DNA of 64,000 bases from Silvanigrella paludirubra (GTDB lineage Bacteria > Bdellovibrionota_B > Oligoflexia > Silvanigrellales > Silvanigrellaceae): assembly GCF_009208775.1 (NCBI RefSeq), contig NZ_WFLM01000002.1, forward strand, positions 720,864-784,863, written 5' to 3'. Below the pieces are notes generated by a model that saw nothing but the letters and a program-made list of their open reading frames with translations, did not search any database and was not told where the DNA came from. Below are positions 34,820-44,731 of the stretch, in pieces; position 1 is the first letter of the stretch; each line of letters opens with the position of its first letter. The translations under genes were made by a program, and so were the position numbers.

Positions 34820-35876
34820 TTAAATACTCTAATAACTTTTCAATTTTAAAAAACTCATCTTCTGCTACTTTTCCTCCTGCCACAAAAGCATGACCTCCTC
34901 CAGAAAAATTCTTAGCAAAATAATTTCCTAAATGTTTTGAAGAGTCTTTAGGTTTATTCCAAGGATTAATACCACATGATAAAGAAGAACCATTTTTATT
35001 AAAACTTGGAAATACATGTAAAGCATAATTAGCATCTTCAAATAACATATATGGTAAAAACCTTCCCATACCTGCATATTCTTTGCTATCTACAAAATTT
35101 GCGTAAGCAACTTTACCTTCTAAACGAGTTGATTTTTTATAGGAACGGTATTGTTTATTAAAAGATTGTTCTTCATGATTTAATATAGCTTTATAAAGAA
35201 AATCGGAATCAAAAAGATCTTCTACTGAAGGATTTTTTGAAATTTGTCTTACAAGTTTTTTGTAAAGTGCTACTTTATCTATAATAGAATGACTTGGGCT
35301 AAACAGTGTTTGTAACTTTACTGAATTTGATGAATAATCATGCGCTGCTTCACAGCTTACATATAAAGCCCCATCTATAATTTCAGCCAAATCAATAAAC
35401 TCTTCGTATTCTTTAATAAATTTAATTGGAAATTCCAGCTCATGATGATGTGTTCTTAATAAACCGGGAGTACTTATTGCGTTCGTATCCCACTTTGTAA
35501 TTACATTTGGAATGATTTCAGAAGTATTATTTTCATTTAAAAAAGGAAAACTCGAGCCTGTTGGATGATGGTCAATCCAATAACAATCTGGAATTTTTTT
35601 ATTTTGACCTAAGGTTTTTTCTAAAGCGCTTTTAGCTGCAAAAAAACGATTGCTAAGTAAGGAAGGATGTAAAGTGAAATCTAAAATCGCACAGGGCCAT
35701 TTGATTTCTTTTAAACTCCAATCACCTTGAGAGGAAATATGATTTACGGGTTGAATATCCGTTGTCCACCCAAATTTTCCAAATTTATTATAAATAAATT
35801 TGGAAAATAATGCGGCTGCAATTCCACCGTCGGCATCGGAATGACTATATATAGAGTAGATAAGATCTTTTGCCAT
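34812..35876 (-). CDS. DHH/DHHA1 family phosphoesterase
   Basis: A 354-residue DHH-superfamily protein. The N-terminal HSDADGGIAAAL and WIDHHPTG are metal-binding motifs; the C-terminal GGGHAFVAGG is the DHHA1 substrate-binding motif. Relatives are oligoribonucleases (NrnA), c-di-AMP phosphodiesterases or pyrophosphatases; the exact substrate is not deducible. It ends within the start of the DNA methyltransferase gene and starts two bases before the stop of the membrane-protein gene upstream, so these form one operon. Confidence 0.85.
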   Translation of the reverse strand: MAKDLIYSIYSHSDADGGIAAALFSKFIYNKFGKFGWTTDIQPVNHISSQGDWSLKEIKWPCAILDFTLHPSLLSNRFFAAKSALEKTLGQNKKIPDCYWIDHHPTGSSFPFLNENNTSEIIPNVITKWDTNAISTPGLLRTHHHELEFPIKFIKEYEEFIDLAEIIDGALYVSCEAAHDYSSNSVKLQTLFSPSHSIIDKVALYKKLVRQISKNPSVEDLFDSDFLYKAILNHEEQSFNKQYRSYKKSTRLEGKVAYANFVDSKEYAGMGRFLPYMLFEDANYALHVFPSFNKNGSSLSCGINPWNKPKDSSKHLGNYFAKNFSGGGHAFVAGGKVAEDEFFKIEKLLEYLNE

Positions 35877-35878
35877 TA

Positions 35879-36547
35879 TTATGATCCAGAAATAGCAAAA
35901 AATAGATACATAAAAGCACTAAAAAATATATTTAAAAAACCAAAAATAATAACTATCATTCCAACAATAGAGATAATCATTGCTTTTTCTTGAAGTTTTC
36001 TAGCTGTATTATAACTTACATTATTAATTAAAATATTCCAACCAGCATAACCAGGTAAAGGTAACAAAAATAAAGCGCCTAAGACCATATTTGTTAAACC
36101 AATTGTTGAAAGCATGAGTTGCGCTAATTTATCTGGAGTGGAAAGATCTAATGCGGGAGAAGGCGTTATGCTTCCTCCTAAAAAAAATCTTAAGGTAAGC
36201 ATGCATATTATGGAAATTAAAAAGTTGATACCCACACCAGAAAGATAAATAATATTCACATCTAGCTTTGGTTTTTTAAAATATCTTGTATCAATTTGAA
36301 ATTGTTTAGGCCAACCTAAAACAAATGGAAAATTTGCTAAAATAGAAATAAAAGGAAAAAGTATTGTTCCCACAATTTCAATATGAGGAATTGGATTAAA
36401 TGTTGCTAGCTGTGTTGTTTGAAAAGAATTATCTCCTTTTCTTTTTGCCATTATAGCAATTCCAGCTTGATACATTGTAATAGCAATTAAAAAACCTAAA
36501 TATTTAAGTAACGCGATCGCAATTGAAAACTCAGGATTAGAACTCAT
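35879..36547 (-). CDS. Degenerate site-2 protease (M50) homologue
   Basis: A 222-residue membrane protein with about five helices that aligns with YwhC-type site-2 proteases: FNPIPHIEIVGTILFPF corresponds to the family NPLxHIDPxGTxxxP. The zinc site is gone: the HExxH position reads YQAGI and the LDG position in LLPLPGYAGWN has lost its Asp. It is therefore probably not a protease. The ATG at 36547 is chosen over 36559 because GGATG lies upstream, with modest certainty. It is between DedA and DHH genes in an operon. Confidence 0.7.
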   Translation of the reverse strand: MSSNPEFSIAIALLKYLGFLIAITMYQAGIAIMAKRKGDNSFQTTQLATFNPIPHIEIVGTILFPFISILANFPFVLGWPKQFQIDTRYFKKPKLDVNIIYLSGVGINFLISIICMLTLRFFLGGSITPSPALDLSTPDKLAQLMLSTIGLTNMVLGALFLLPLPGYAGWNILINNVSYNTARKLQEKAMIISIVGMIVIIFGFLNIFFSAFMYLFFAISGS

Positions 36548-36570
36548 TATATAAAACATCCATTATTAAA

Positions 36571-37257
36571 TTAAAAACCAGTTTTTTCTTTTATCTTCTT
36601 TTTTACAAACCAAATCACCAATAAAGTAACAATAGCAATACCTAGTATGATAAAAATACTATATTGTCCTTTTTTAACATAGTGATCTAGTAATTTTAAA
36701 TCACTTAATTGTCTTTCACCCCAAAACCCAAGATAAACCCAAACAGGAACACTAATTAAAGCGGCAATTCCGTCTGTTAGTACAAATTTTAAGTACGAAA
36801 CTTTTTTAGAGATTCCAGTAACAACAAATATGGGAGATCTTAGACCTGGCATAAAACGAGCCGCAAAAATAAACCAAAAGCCATGTTTTGCAAATTTTTC
36901 TTGGATCCATTGATAACGCTCAGGAGTCACGATTTTTGAAAAAAACTTTATTTTTAAAAGCTTTTCTCCAAATATTCTTCCTAAGAAATACATTGTGCTA
37001 TCGCCTATTAATACACCAGCCATAGAAACTGCCAGCATATAATGAACTTCATTACAACTTTTTAATGCTTCTAAAAAAGTCCCGTCAACAGAACAAGCCA
37101 TTGATGAGATAAAACCACCAGCTACAAGAGTAATATCTTCAGGTACTGGTAAGCCAAATCCACAAAGTAGTAAAACCCCAAATACGGCTATAAAACCGTA
37201 ATTTGTAAAAAAGACGATAAGACTATTTAAATCTAACAACACAGTAACTCCAGACAT
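36571..37257 (-). CDS. DedA family membrane protein
   Basis: A DedA-family protein of about 228 residues. GFGLPVPEDITLVAGGF near the N-terminus and FAARFMPGLRSPIFVVTGI in the middle are the family signatures, including the conserved Arg residues. DedA proteins act in lipid scrambling (undecaprenyl phosphate or phospholipids). The ATG at 37257 fits the family start; a TTG at 37320 adds 21 residues with no counterpart. First gene of the operon with the M50-like and DHH genes. Confidence 0.88.
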   Translation of the reverse strand: MSGVTVLLDLNSLIVFFTNYGFIAVFGVLLLCGFGLPVPEDITLVAGGFISSMACSVDGTFLEALKSCNEVHYMLAVSMAGVLIGDSTMYFLGRIFGEKLLKIKFFSKIVTPERYQWIQEKFAKHGFWFIFAARFMPGLRSPIFVVTGISKKVSYLKFVLTDGIAALISVPVWVYLGFWGERQLSDLKLLDHYVKKGQYSIFIILGIAIVTLLVIWFVKKKIKEKTGF

Positions 37258-37524
37258 GCTCAAGAAAAAAACCGATGTATGTACAATTAACCAATATGAA
37301 CAGCCCCTGCAAACAATCAAGCCTCTGATAAATGATATATAGCTTTTCTTTATTCTATTCTAATTTAAAAAGATAAAAATGATATCAGCACAGTTAAGGG
37401 GTTTTAAAAGTCTTAAATTAAACATTCTTTCTTTATAGTATCTTATAAATCAATAATTTTACTAGAACTATCGTTTTATGGAAACTTACTTGAAACAAAT
37501 AATATAGATTTATCTACTCGCGAG

Positions 37525-37552
37525 TTGACACAATAAAATAGGTGCTTATGTT
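37525..37552 (+). promoter_or_regulatory. Sigma-70-like promoter in the dnaK leader region
   Basis: TTGACA (37525-37530) and TATGTT (37547-37552) with a 16-base spacer make a good housekeeping promoter about 135 bases before the dnaK ATG. The long leader (to 37685) ends in GGAGG. I find no CIRCE element. CTTGAAA at 37605 resembles a sigma-32 -35 box but has no matching -10. The rest of 37258-37524 holds nothing recognisable. Confidence 0.6.
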
Positions 37553-37685
37553 CCTCGCAAGCAGGGAAAAAAGCTTATCCTGTATTTTAAGCTCAATTAT
37601 AAAGGCTTGAAATTAATAGCTTTTCTCTCTTTCTATTTAAATCAAAAAGTGATTGATTTTCATCCCTTATCTCGGAGGTTTTCGT

Positions 37686-39611
37686 ATGAGTAAAATAATT
37701 GGTATCGACCTAGGGACAACTAACTCAGTTGTAGCGGTCATGGAAAATGGCCAAGCTAAAGTAATCACAAATCAAGAAGGTGAGCGTACAACTCCTTCCG
37801 TTGTTGCTTATACTCGTGATGGTGAATTTATCGTTGGTCGCGCTGCACGCAACCAAGCGGTAACAAACCCACGTAACACTATTTACTCAGCAAAACGCTT
37901 TATTGGTAGCCACTTTTCAGAACGCTCTGAAGAAGCTACAAAAATGCCATACATTGTAAAAAAAGGTCCTAGCGACAAAGTTCTATTTGAAATTGGTGGA
38001 AAAGACATGGCACCGCCAGAAATTTCTGCAAAAGTTCTACAAAAACTTAAAGAAGCTGCAGAAAGCTATCTTGGCCAAACAGTAACAAAAGCAGTTATTA
38101 CTGTTCCTGCTTACTTTAATGACTCCCAACGCCAAGCTACTAAAGATGCCGGTAAAATTGCTGGACTTGAAGTTCTTCGTATTATCAATGAGCCAACAGC
38201 AGCCGCTCTTGCTTATGGTCTTGATAAAAAAACAAACCAAAAAATTGCTGTTTATGACTTTGGTGGCGGTACATTTGACGTTTCCGTTCTCGAAGTTGGA
38301 GATAACGTAGTTGAAGTTCTTTCTACAAACGGTGACACACACCTTGGTGGTGATAACGTAGACGAACGTCTTATTGACTTCCTTGTTGCTGAATTTAAAA
38401 AACAAACATCTATGGACGTTTCCAAAGATCCAATGGCTATGCAACGTCTTAAAGAAGCTGCAGAAAAAGCAAAAATTGAGCTTTCAGGACAAACTAAGGT
38501 AGACATCAATCTTCCTTACTTAACTGCAGATCAAACAGGCCCAAAACACCTTGCTGTAAGCCTAATGCGTTCTCAATTTGAACAAATGATCATGGACATC
38601 ATCGACAAAACAATTGAGCCTTGCCGCTCTGCACTTCGTGATGCAAACCTCTCTATTGATCAAATTGATGAAGTTGTAATGGTTGGTGGTTCAACTCGTA
38701 TTCCACTTGTGGGCGAAAAAGTAAAAGCATTCTTCAAAAAAGAACCAAACCGTACTGTAAACCCAGATGAAGTCGTTGCCGTTGGTGCTGCCGTTCAAGC
38801 TGGTGTTCTTGGTGGTGAAGTAAAAGACGTTCTCTTACTAGACGTAACTCCATTAAGTTTAGGTATTGAGACTTTAGGTGGCGTGTTTACAAAACTTATT
38901 GAACGCAATAGCACAATTCCAAAACGCGCAAGCCAAATTTTCTCTACTGCTGCTGACAACCAAACAAGCGTTGAAATTGGTGTATTTCAAGGTGAACGCG
39001 AAATGGCTCGTGACAACCGTAGCCTTGGCCGCTTTAACTTAACAGAAATTCCATCTGCACCACGCGGTGTTCCTCAGATTGAAGTAACATTTGACATTGA
39101 TGCAAACGGTATTTTAAACGTTTCAGCAAAAGATCTTGGCACAAGCAAAGAACAAAAAATTACTGTTTCTAACTCAGGCGGACTTTCTGAAGCAGAAATC
39201 AAACGCATGATGGAAGAAGCAGAGCGTCATGCTGCAGAAGACAAAACACGTCGTGAAACAATTGATGTACGTAACAAACTAGACAGTATTGTATTCCAAA
39301 CTGAAAAGAACTTACGTGAAAATGGAGATAAACTTCCAGCCGACATGAAGTCTTCCCTTGAGACAGAACTTGCAAGCGCACGCACTGTTCTTGAAACAAA
39401 ATCGGAAGACAAAGCTGCTCTTGAAGCCGCTATTACAGCTCTTGAAGCTAAAGCACACAAGCTAGCTGAAGAAATGTATAAAAATGCAGGGGCTCAAGGT
39501 CAAAATCCTCAAGGCGCTCCAAATACAGAAGGCGGAGCTCAAGGTAACAACCAAAACAACTCCAAAAATAAAGATGGTGTTGTAGATGCTGAATTTGAAT
39601 CCAATAACTAA
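37686..39611 (+). CDS. dnaK: Molecular chaperone DnaK (Hsp70)
   Basis: A 641-residue Hsp70. [31 protein letters not shown] and [13 protein letters not shown] are the ATPase signatures; the linker [16 protein letters not shown] and the substrate domain follow. The tail is Gln/Gly/Asn-rich and ends in [12 protein letters not shown], close to the usual DAEFEEV ending. ATG at 37686 with GGAGG upstream; an in-frame earlier start at 37653 is inside the leader. Codon use is richer in GC than its neighbours, as expected of a highly expressed gene. grpE and dnaJ are not adjacent. Confidence 0.98.
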   Translation: MSKIIGIDLGTTNSVVAVMENGQAKVITNQEGERTTPSVVAYTRDGEFIVGRAARNQAVTNPRNTIYSAKRFIGSHFSERSEEATKMPYIVKKGPSDKVLFEIGGKDMAPPEISAKVLQKLKEAAESYLGQTVTKAVITVPAYFNDSQRQATKDAGKIAGLEVLRIINEPTAAALAYGLDKKTNQKIAVYDFGGGTFDVSVLEVGDNVVEVLSTNGDTHLGGDNVDERLIDFLVAEFKKQTSMDVSKDPMAMQRLKEAAEKAKIELSGQTKVDINLPYLTADQTGPKHLAVSLMRSQFEQMIMDIIDKTIEPCRSALRDANLSIDQIDEVVMVGGSTRIPLVGEKVKAFFKKEPNRTVNPDEVVAVGAAVQAGVLGGEVKDVLLLDVTPLSLGIETLGGVFTKLIERNSTIPKRASQIFSTAADNQTSVEIGVFQGEREMARDNRSLGRFNLTEIPSAPRGVPQIEVTFDIDANGILNVSAKDLGTSKEQKITVSNSGGLSEAEIKRMMEEAERHAAEDKTRRETIDVRNKLDSIVFQTEKNLRENGDKLPADMKSSLETELASARTVLETKSEDKAALEAAITALEAKAHKLAEEMYKNAGAQGQNPQGAPNTEGGAQGNNQNNSKNKDGVVDAEFESNN

Positions 39612-39636
39612 GATTTAAATTTAGGTATATTAACGA

Positions 39637-39670
39637 AAAGACCTCACTAAAGTTTTAGTGAGGTCTTTTT
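39637..39670. terminator. Bidirectional terminator after dnaK
   Basis: AAAGACCTCACTAAA and TTTAGTGAGGTCTTT pair over about 15 bp with a very small loop, with T and A runs on both sides. It ends dnaK and the convergent serine hydrolase gene. Confidence 0.92.
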
Positions 39671-39701
39671 ATTTATAGATATTCAAAATAAAAAATAATA
39701 A

Positions 39702-41207
39702 TTATAGAACTGTAGTTTCTAATTCATAATCATCAGTTAAATAAAATTTTATAAAAGGCTTTTTATTGCTCCAAAAATACTTAATTTTTATTCCTTGTAA
39801 TGTCATAAATTCATCTTTTCCAACAGGATATAATTTTTCTGATAAGGAATTATATTCTAAATATAAAGCATTTTTCTCAAATTTTATTATATTCAAATCA
39901 TCTTCATCTAAAAATTTAAAGTTTAAAGAATATTTTTCCAAATTATCTTTTATTTTTATAGGATTTAGTATTTTCTTATTTTTGAACCCTATATTATAAA
40001 CATCATTAAAACTATGAATTAATTTTTCATTAATATACATTCCATTATCAGAGTTTGTCATAACAATTAGGGCATCCATAAGTTTTTTTTCTTTATTTTT
40101 ATTTGAATTATTCACAAATGCATACATTATTGAATTAAAACCATCATTACTGCCACCATGCCCAAATGACAAAACTTTTTTGTTTTTTATTATTTCAAAT
40201 CCAAGGCCATATTGAGAAGGTTTTTTTGCTATAAATATTTGTTTAACTAAATCTCTATCTAAATTTAAGTTATTTGAATCACCATAATATAAACCTATTA
40301 AATGTAGAATTGAGTTTGCCAAGTCTGTAGGATTAGTCCATAAACCTGCAGCCGCATTTTCAGGGTAATTGTGATATTTAGAAGCATATGGCACACCTAC
40401 TTTGTTGTGTGCACTGCTTACAAAAGGATCATTTGTTTCTAACAAAGGCTGATGGAATGAGCTTGAATTCATATCTAATTTTTTTAAAATATTTTTGTCC
40501 ATCCAAGAAGTAAAATCTTCTTTCACAATGCTTTCTATTGCTAATTGTACAATACTAGTTCCTCCCCCAGAATAAGAAAAAGATTTTCCAGGGGTATTAA
40601 TTACTTCTACGGCATCTGTGGTAACAAATGGTTTTTTTCCATTTAAAACATCTATAATAGTTGGAAAAGGTTTAACAGATCTATCAATTCCAGGGAACCC
40701 ATGGACATTTATTCCACCAATATGTGACATTAGCATTCTTGCTGTTACTGGAGTTATTTTTGTATATTTATTTAAAGGTATTTTCCAACCAACTAAATAT
40801 TTATTTATATCACTATCTAAATCAAATTTATTTTCACTTGCTAATTTCAATCCACCTAAAACAGCAAAAGGTTTACTAATTGATGCCGCTTGCATAAGAT
40901 CGCGGGTATAAAGTTTCTCTTTTGATTGAGAATCTTTATAACCATAAGATTTTATCCAAACTATTTTACCATTATGAATTGCTGCAATGCTAATTCCTGG
41001 AATTTTATATTTTTTCATTTCTTCATATATGGAATATTTTTTAGATATTTGATCTTTTAAAACATAATTATATCTTAAACTGTTTTCGAATTTTTCTAGA
41101 TTTAATATTTCAGATTTTTGAACATAAGATGTCTCTGTAGGAATATCATTTTGAGCATAACTATTATCTGACATAAATAAGCCTACTGCAATTAAAATTT
41201 TTTTCAT
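39702..41207 (-). CDS. Secreted serine hydrolase, class C beta-lactamase fold
   Basis: A 501-residue protein with a short signal peptide (ends SYAQ). The catalytic SxxK is SISK (Ser109, Lys112), the Tyr motif is YSG in FSYSGGG, and SFGHGG supplies the HxG element. It belongs to the broad S12/beta-lactamase class C family, which includes esterases and D-aminopeptidases. A C-terminal beta-rich extension of about 100 residues follows the catalytic domain. True lactamase activity is not implied. Monocistronic. Confidence 0.88.
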   Translation of the reverse strand: MKKILIAVGLFMSDNSYAQNDIPTETSYVQKSEILNLEKFENSLRYNYVLKDQISKKYSIYEEMKKYKIPGISIAAIHNGKIVWIKSYGYKDSQSKEKLYTRDLMQAASISKPFAVLGGLKLASENKFDLDSDINKYLVGWKIPLNKYTKITPVTARMLMSHIGGINVHGFPGIDRSVKPFPTIIDVLNGKKPFVTTDAVEVINTPGKSFSYSGGGTSIVQLAIESIVKEDFTSWMDKNILKKLDMNSSSFHQPLLETNDPFVSSAHNKVGVPYASKYHNYPENAAAGLWTNPTDLANSILHLIGLYYGDSNNLNLDRDLVKQIFIAKKPSQYGLGFEIIKNKKVLSFGHGGSNDGFNSIMYAFVNNSNKNKEKKLMDALIVMTNSDNGMYINEKLIHSFNDVYNIGFKNKKILNPIKIKDNLEKYSLNFKFLDEDDLNIIKFEKNALYLEYNSLSEKLYPVGKDEFMTLQGIKIKYFWSNKKPFIKFYLTDDYELETTVL

Positions 41208-41407
41208 TTAAAATTTCCGGAATATAAATATTATCAAGATATTTTGCTAACTTTAAGATTAGCCACATTATTTTATTATAAAAAAAATAAAATAACAATA
41301 AACTGAAGGCACTTCAATTATAAAAAATTTTTATTGATCAATATATATGCATTTGACTTTTTCCAATTAATTTAATTAAATTATATTTAAGTCCTATTTT
41401 GGGTTTT

Positions 41408-42318
41408 ATGAATGAAAGGAAATCATTTGTGTTGCCTTTTGATCATGATAATAAAGCAAAACCAATATTAAAATGGGCTGGTGGAAAATCAAGTATTCTT
41501 CTTGAATTATTTGAATTTTTTCCGAAAAAATTCAATAGATATTATGAACCTTTTTTAGGTGGTGGGGCTGTTTTTCTTTCTTTAAATAAAAACTTTAAAA
41601 ATGAGTTTATTAACGATATGAATAAAGATATTTATACATTATATAGAATAATCCAAAAAAACCTAATGAATTAATGCTTGAATTAGACAAATTAGAAGCT
41701 AATTACTCTGAAGATTTTTACTATGAGCTGAGGAAATATAATCCTGAAACAGAATTAAAAAGAGCCGCAAGAACTCTATTTTTGAATAAAACGGGATTTA
41801 ATGGACTTTACCGTTTAAATTCAAAGGGAAACTATAATGTTCCTTTCGGCAAAAGAAAAAAATGTCCCGCTTTATATGATAAAAAAAATTTTATAGAAGT
41901 ATCGACACGATTTCAAAATTCTATTTTAACAAATTTTGATTTTGAAACCATAATTGATAGTGCAGAATTTGGTGATTTTATATATTGTGACCCACCCTAT
42001 GAACCTCTTTCTGTTTCCTCATCATTTAATTCCTATAACAGCGGTGGTTTTTCATTTTTAGAGCAAGAAAGACTCTTTAATTCATGCAAAAGAGCTGTTC
42101 AAAAAGGAGCTACTATCATAATATCAAATTCAAATTCACCCAAAATAATTGAATTATATAAAGACTGGGATATTTATAAAATTAAAGTAAAAAGAATGAT
42201 TAACTCTAAAGGGGATGGCAGAGGAAAAATTGAAGAAGTTATCATTGTTATGAAAAATAGTAATTTTATATCTGATTCAAAATTATCAAAGAAATTTGCA
42301 AATCCTATTTTTGATTAA
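41408..42318 (+). CDS. dam: Dam-type DNA adenine methyltransferase, split by a -1 frameshift
   Basis: Together two adjacent frames make one alpha-class Dam enzyme of about 303 residues. Frame one (to the TAA at 41672) has KWAGGKSS and EPFLGGGAVFL (AdoMet site); frame two has LNKTGFNGLYRLN, NVPFG and catalytic DPPYEPLS. Reading -1 at 41656-41662 (A AAA AAC) joins them exactly, giving IQKNPNELMLELDK as in full-length homologues. Alternatively, the second frame can start at an ATG overlapping the stop (TAATG), making two polypeptides. Start uncertain: ATG 41408, or GTG 41429 with AAAGGA ahead. Confidence 0.85.
41656..41662 (+). other. Candidate -1 ribosomal frameshift site in dam
   Basis: A AAA AAC is a consensus X XXY YYZ slippery heptamer, and it is in the correct zero frame (codons CAA AAA AAC). 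A slip of -1 leads to the frame encoding the rest of Dam, ten bases before the zero-frame TAA. A small hairpin AATTAG-AAG-CTAATT (41690-41704) lies downstream. A missing base in the A tract from mutation or sequencing error would look the same. Confidence 0.55.
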
Positions 42319-43106
42319 GAATCACGAATGATATCAGTTGTTATATTTTCTGCTGAAATCAAAATAGTATTATCATCTTGGACAGAATCCAAGATTTTTA
42401 ACTCTGCTATATATATTCCCATTGTTTCATTACCAGAAACCATAAGTCGGCCATCTGGCGAAAATATGGAGCTATCCCCAGAAAAAGACATTCCAGAATG
42501 AGCACCAATATAGTTAGAAATCAAAATATATATTTTATTTTCAATTGCTCTTTCAGAAAAATAATTTGATTCTACTTTCATATAGCCACCTTTAATAAAG
42601 GCGCCTAAAATTAAATAAACTTGCGCTCCTGCAAAAGTCATTTCTTTTGCGTGCTCTGGATAATATGAATCATAACTTATTGCTACTGAAAAAACCCATT
42701 GATCTATTTCAAATAAAAAGCCCTGTTTTCCTAATAAAAAAATTTCTTTTTCAGAACTATCTAAATAATGCTTATCGTATATTCCAATAATTTCTCCAAC
42801 ATCATTTATAATTAGAGCGCTGTTAGAAATACCTTCTTCTCGTTGTATACATACTCCTAATACAGCATATATTTTAAGACGACGACATGCATTTAACAAG
42901 TATGCAAGTCCATCCCCTTTTTCATTTATAGAACATCTTCCTTCTTCAACCAAAGACAAATCATAACCAGATATGGAAAGTTCTGGAAACAAAACGAGTC
43001 TTACTTGTTTTTGGGCAGCCTCTTCCAATAAAGAAACAATAATTTTTAAATTATGACCAAAATTTCCTGCAATAGCATTGAACTGAGCTGTTGCTACTTT
43101 TAGCAT
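42315..43106 (-). CDS. Nitrilase-superfamily protein lacking the catalytic Cys
   Basis: A 263-residue carbon-nitrogen hydrolase homologue. Two of the catalytic triad are in place: Glu42 (FPELSISGY) and Lys112 (YDKHYL). The third, Cys in ICYD, is Ser144 in VAISYDSYYPE (codon AGT, one base from TGT). The active enzymes need that Cys as nucleophile, so this may be a pseudoenzyme or have altered chemistry. It resembles the glutaminase domain of NAD synthetase. AAGGA is upstream of the ATG. It overlaps the dam stop by four bases. Confidence 0.82.
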   Translation of the reverse strand: MLKVATAQFNAIAGNFGHNLKIIVSLLEEAAQKQVRLVLFPELSISGYDLSLVEEGRCSINEKGDGLAYLLNACRRLKIYAVLGVCIQREEGISNSALIINDVGEIIGIYDKHYLDSSEKEIFLLGKQGFLFEIDQWVFSVAISYDSYYPEHAKEMTFAGAQVYLILGAFIKGGYMKVESNYFSERAIENKIYILISNYIGAHSGMSFSGDSSIFSPDGRLMVSGNETMGIYIAELKILDSVQDDNTILISAENITTDIIRDS

Positions 43107-43145
43107 ATTGTTCCTTACCTTTTGTTCTAATTTTATTTTTTTAAA

Positions 43146-43688
43146 CTATATATGCAATAGACCTAAACTCAGGAAAATTAATCCAATAATCGCAAAAACC
43201 ATACTTAAATACCAAAAACTTCTTTTTTTAATAAGTATTGCAAATGCAGTCATTCCAATTGCTATTTGAAATAATGTAACAGCTCTAGAATAAGAAATAT
43301 GCTTTTTTAAATGAACTTCAGAAGCAATTTCTTTTTCTTTTGCTTTTTCTGATATTTGGGCAATTTCTAATTTATAATTTTCAATTTTACTTAATGAGTT
43401 TTTATCTGGCTTTACTTTTAATGATTTTTGTAAATCAACCTTTGATTCCGCAATATTCATTTTTATACTTTTTGCTTGGTAATAAGACCATTGATCTGAT
43501 GCTTTAATTTGTTCAATCATTGCTTCATTAGAGTGATACCCTGCCAATAAGGCGGCTGTGGCAGCAAATATTGCATAAAAAGCTGAGGTTATAGCATAAA
43601 GCATAATATTTTTTTCATTCGATTTATGCAATGCTTGATGATTTATATGCTCTTTTACATTTTCAGTATGATCTTCTATCATTTCCAT
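43146..43688 (-). CDS. DUF4337 family membrane protein
   Basis: A 180-residue protein with one hydrophobic segment at about 27-47, a charged coiled middle (about 60-130) and two further helices at the C-terminus. SAFYAIFAATAALLAGYHSNEAM and DQWSYYQAKSIK are the DUF4337 signature. Function is unknown. AAGGTG precedes the ATG. It lies 39 bases upstream of the nitrilase homologue and may share its transcript. Confidence 0.82.
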   Translation of the reverse strand: MEMIEDHTENVKEHINHQALHKSNEKNIMLYAITSAFYAIFAATAALLAGYHSNEAMIEQIKASDQWSYYQAKSIKMNIAESKVDLQKSLKVKPDKNSLSKIENYKLEIAQISEKAKEKEIASEVHLKKHISYSRAVTLFQIAIGMTAFAILIKKRSFWYLSMVFAIIGLIFLSLGLLHI

Positions 43689-43829
43689 AGAAACACCTTT
43701 TAAAATTATTTGTTTAATTTATCCAAAATTATATTAGCATAAAAATAATAACTGTAACAATTTAGTTTAATTTATACTTTTAAACAAAATTAATTAACTA
43801 ATTATCAAAAAATAAATTTATAAAGAAAT

Positions 43830-44621
43830 CTAATAATTAGAGTTAATTTTATCCATAATTTTTTTATTTGTAGTTGTTTTTTTAATTTCGTTCCAAAAAA
43901 TCAATTTTTGCTCATTCGTGAAAACTGATTTTTTTGAAAATGGAATATAGTAAGATTTCATTACATAACTTTTACTATGAATTTTAATTTTTTTCAAAAT
44001 ATCTTTATTTCTATTTAGTTCACTTTTAAAAGCAATATAAGCAACAAGACTTCCTTCCTTATCCCTTATTAATTTTTTTACATTAATCAAATCACTTTTA
44101 CTAATTTCTAAATCTTCATCGTGGAAGATTTTTTGAAGTTCAGGGACAACAGAATACCCCCGAGATACTCTAACGGGTCGAGGAAGCTCTAAAGGCTTTC
44201 CATCGTATTCAAATTTGTTTGTTTTAAGTGTAATTACAATATAACCTGAACATGCTATTTTATATTCAGAGGAGCAAGATTTTACTTCTAATGGTCCTGA
44301 ATTTGGTGGGTAATCTAAAAATAGCGCTCTTTCATCATTATAAGAGGCGTTCATGGCAGCATCCATTTCTCCTTTTTGAACCATTTGAATACAACGACTC
44401 CAGGGCATTATTTCAAATTTCAAATTAATATTTAACCTACCCCTCAAATTTTTAATCGCTGTTTTTAATATATCAAATTCTATTCCACTAATTACACCTT
44501 TATTTATTATTATAAATGGAAATTGTTCATTCTCATCAGAACATACATTTAAAGCAATATTTTCGGCATATACCTTTATATTTAAAAAAATAAGGATACA
44601 AATTAAAAATATTGATTTCAT
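43830..44621 (-). CDS. Periplasmic solute-binding protein, family 3-like
   Basis: A 263-residue secreted protein (signal peptide ending VYAE) with the SBP-bac-3 pattern: FPFIIINKGVISGIEFDILKTA, then MPWSRCIQMVQKGEMDAAMNASYNDERA. It has three further cysteines in the middle (SCSSEYKIACS). Such proteins bind amino acids or similar solutes; no permease gene is adjacent, so it may be an orphan or act in signalling. AGGAATT precedes the ATG. Confidence 0.8.
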   Translation of the reverse strand: MKSIFLICILIFLNIKVYAENIALNVCSDENEQFPFIIINKGVISGIEFDILKTAIKNLRGRLNINLKFEIMPWSRCIQMVQKGEMDAAMNASYNDERALFLDYPPNSGPLEVKSCSSEYKIACSGYIVITLKTNKFEYDGKPLELPRPVRVSRGYSVVPELQKIFHDEDLEISKSDLINVKKLIRDKEGSLVAYIAFKSELNRNKDILKKIKIHSKSYVMKSYYIPFSKKSVFTNEQKLIFWNEIKKTTTNKKIMDKINSNY

Positions 44622-44731
44622 TAAAAATTCCTATTAAATGATATAATTTATAGATAACTTATAATAAGTTTATTTAAAAATTAACTCAATAACATTTTTT
44701 TGTAATTTAAAATTTGATTTTCTTTAGTTTT

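Noticed and set aside
37321..37685. CIRCE or sigma-32 control of dnaK
   Set aside because: No TTAGCACTC inverted repeat is present; a CTTGAAA box at 37605 lacks a matching CCCCAT-type -10.
38037..38509. Open frames antisense to dnaK
   Set aside because: Shadows created by dnaK codon use; the dnaK protein is intact and highly conserved there.
39702..41207. Beta-lactamase resistance gene
   Set aside because: The SxxK, YSG and HGG motifs show only the broad serine-hydrolase family; nothing indicates beta-lactam hydrolysis.
41399..42318. Two separate genes for a split methyltransferase
   Set aside because: Neither half alone has both the AdoMet site and the catalytic DPPY; one slipped frame restores the full Dam protein. 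A restart at the TAATG is still possible.
42315..43688. NAD synthetase gene
   Set aside because: Only the nitrilase-like domain is present, its nucleophile is altered, and there is no synthetase domain.
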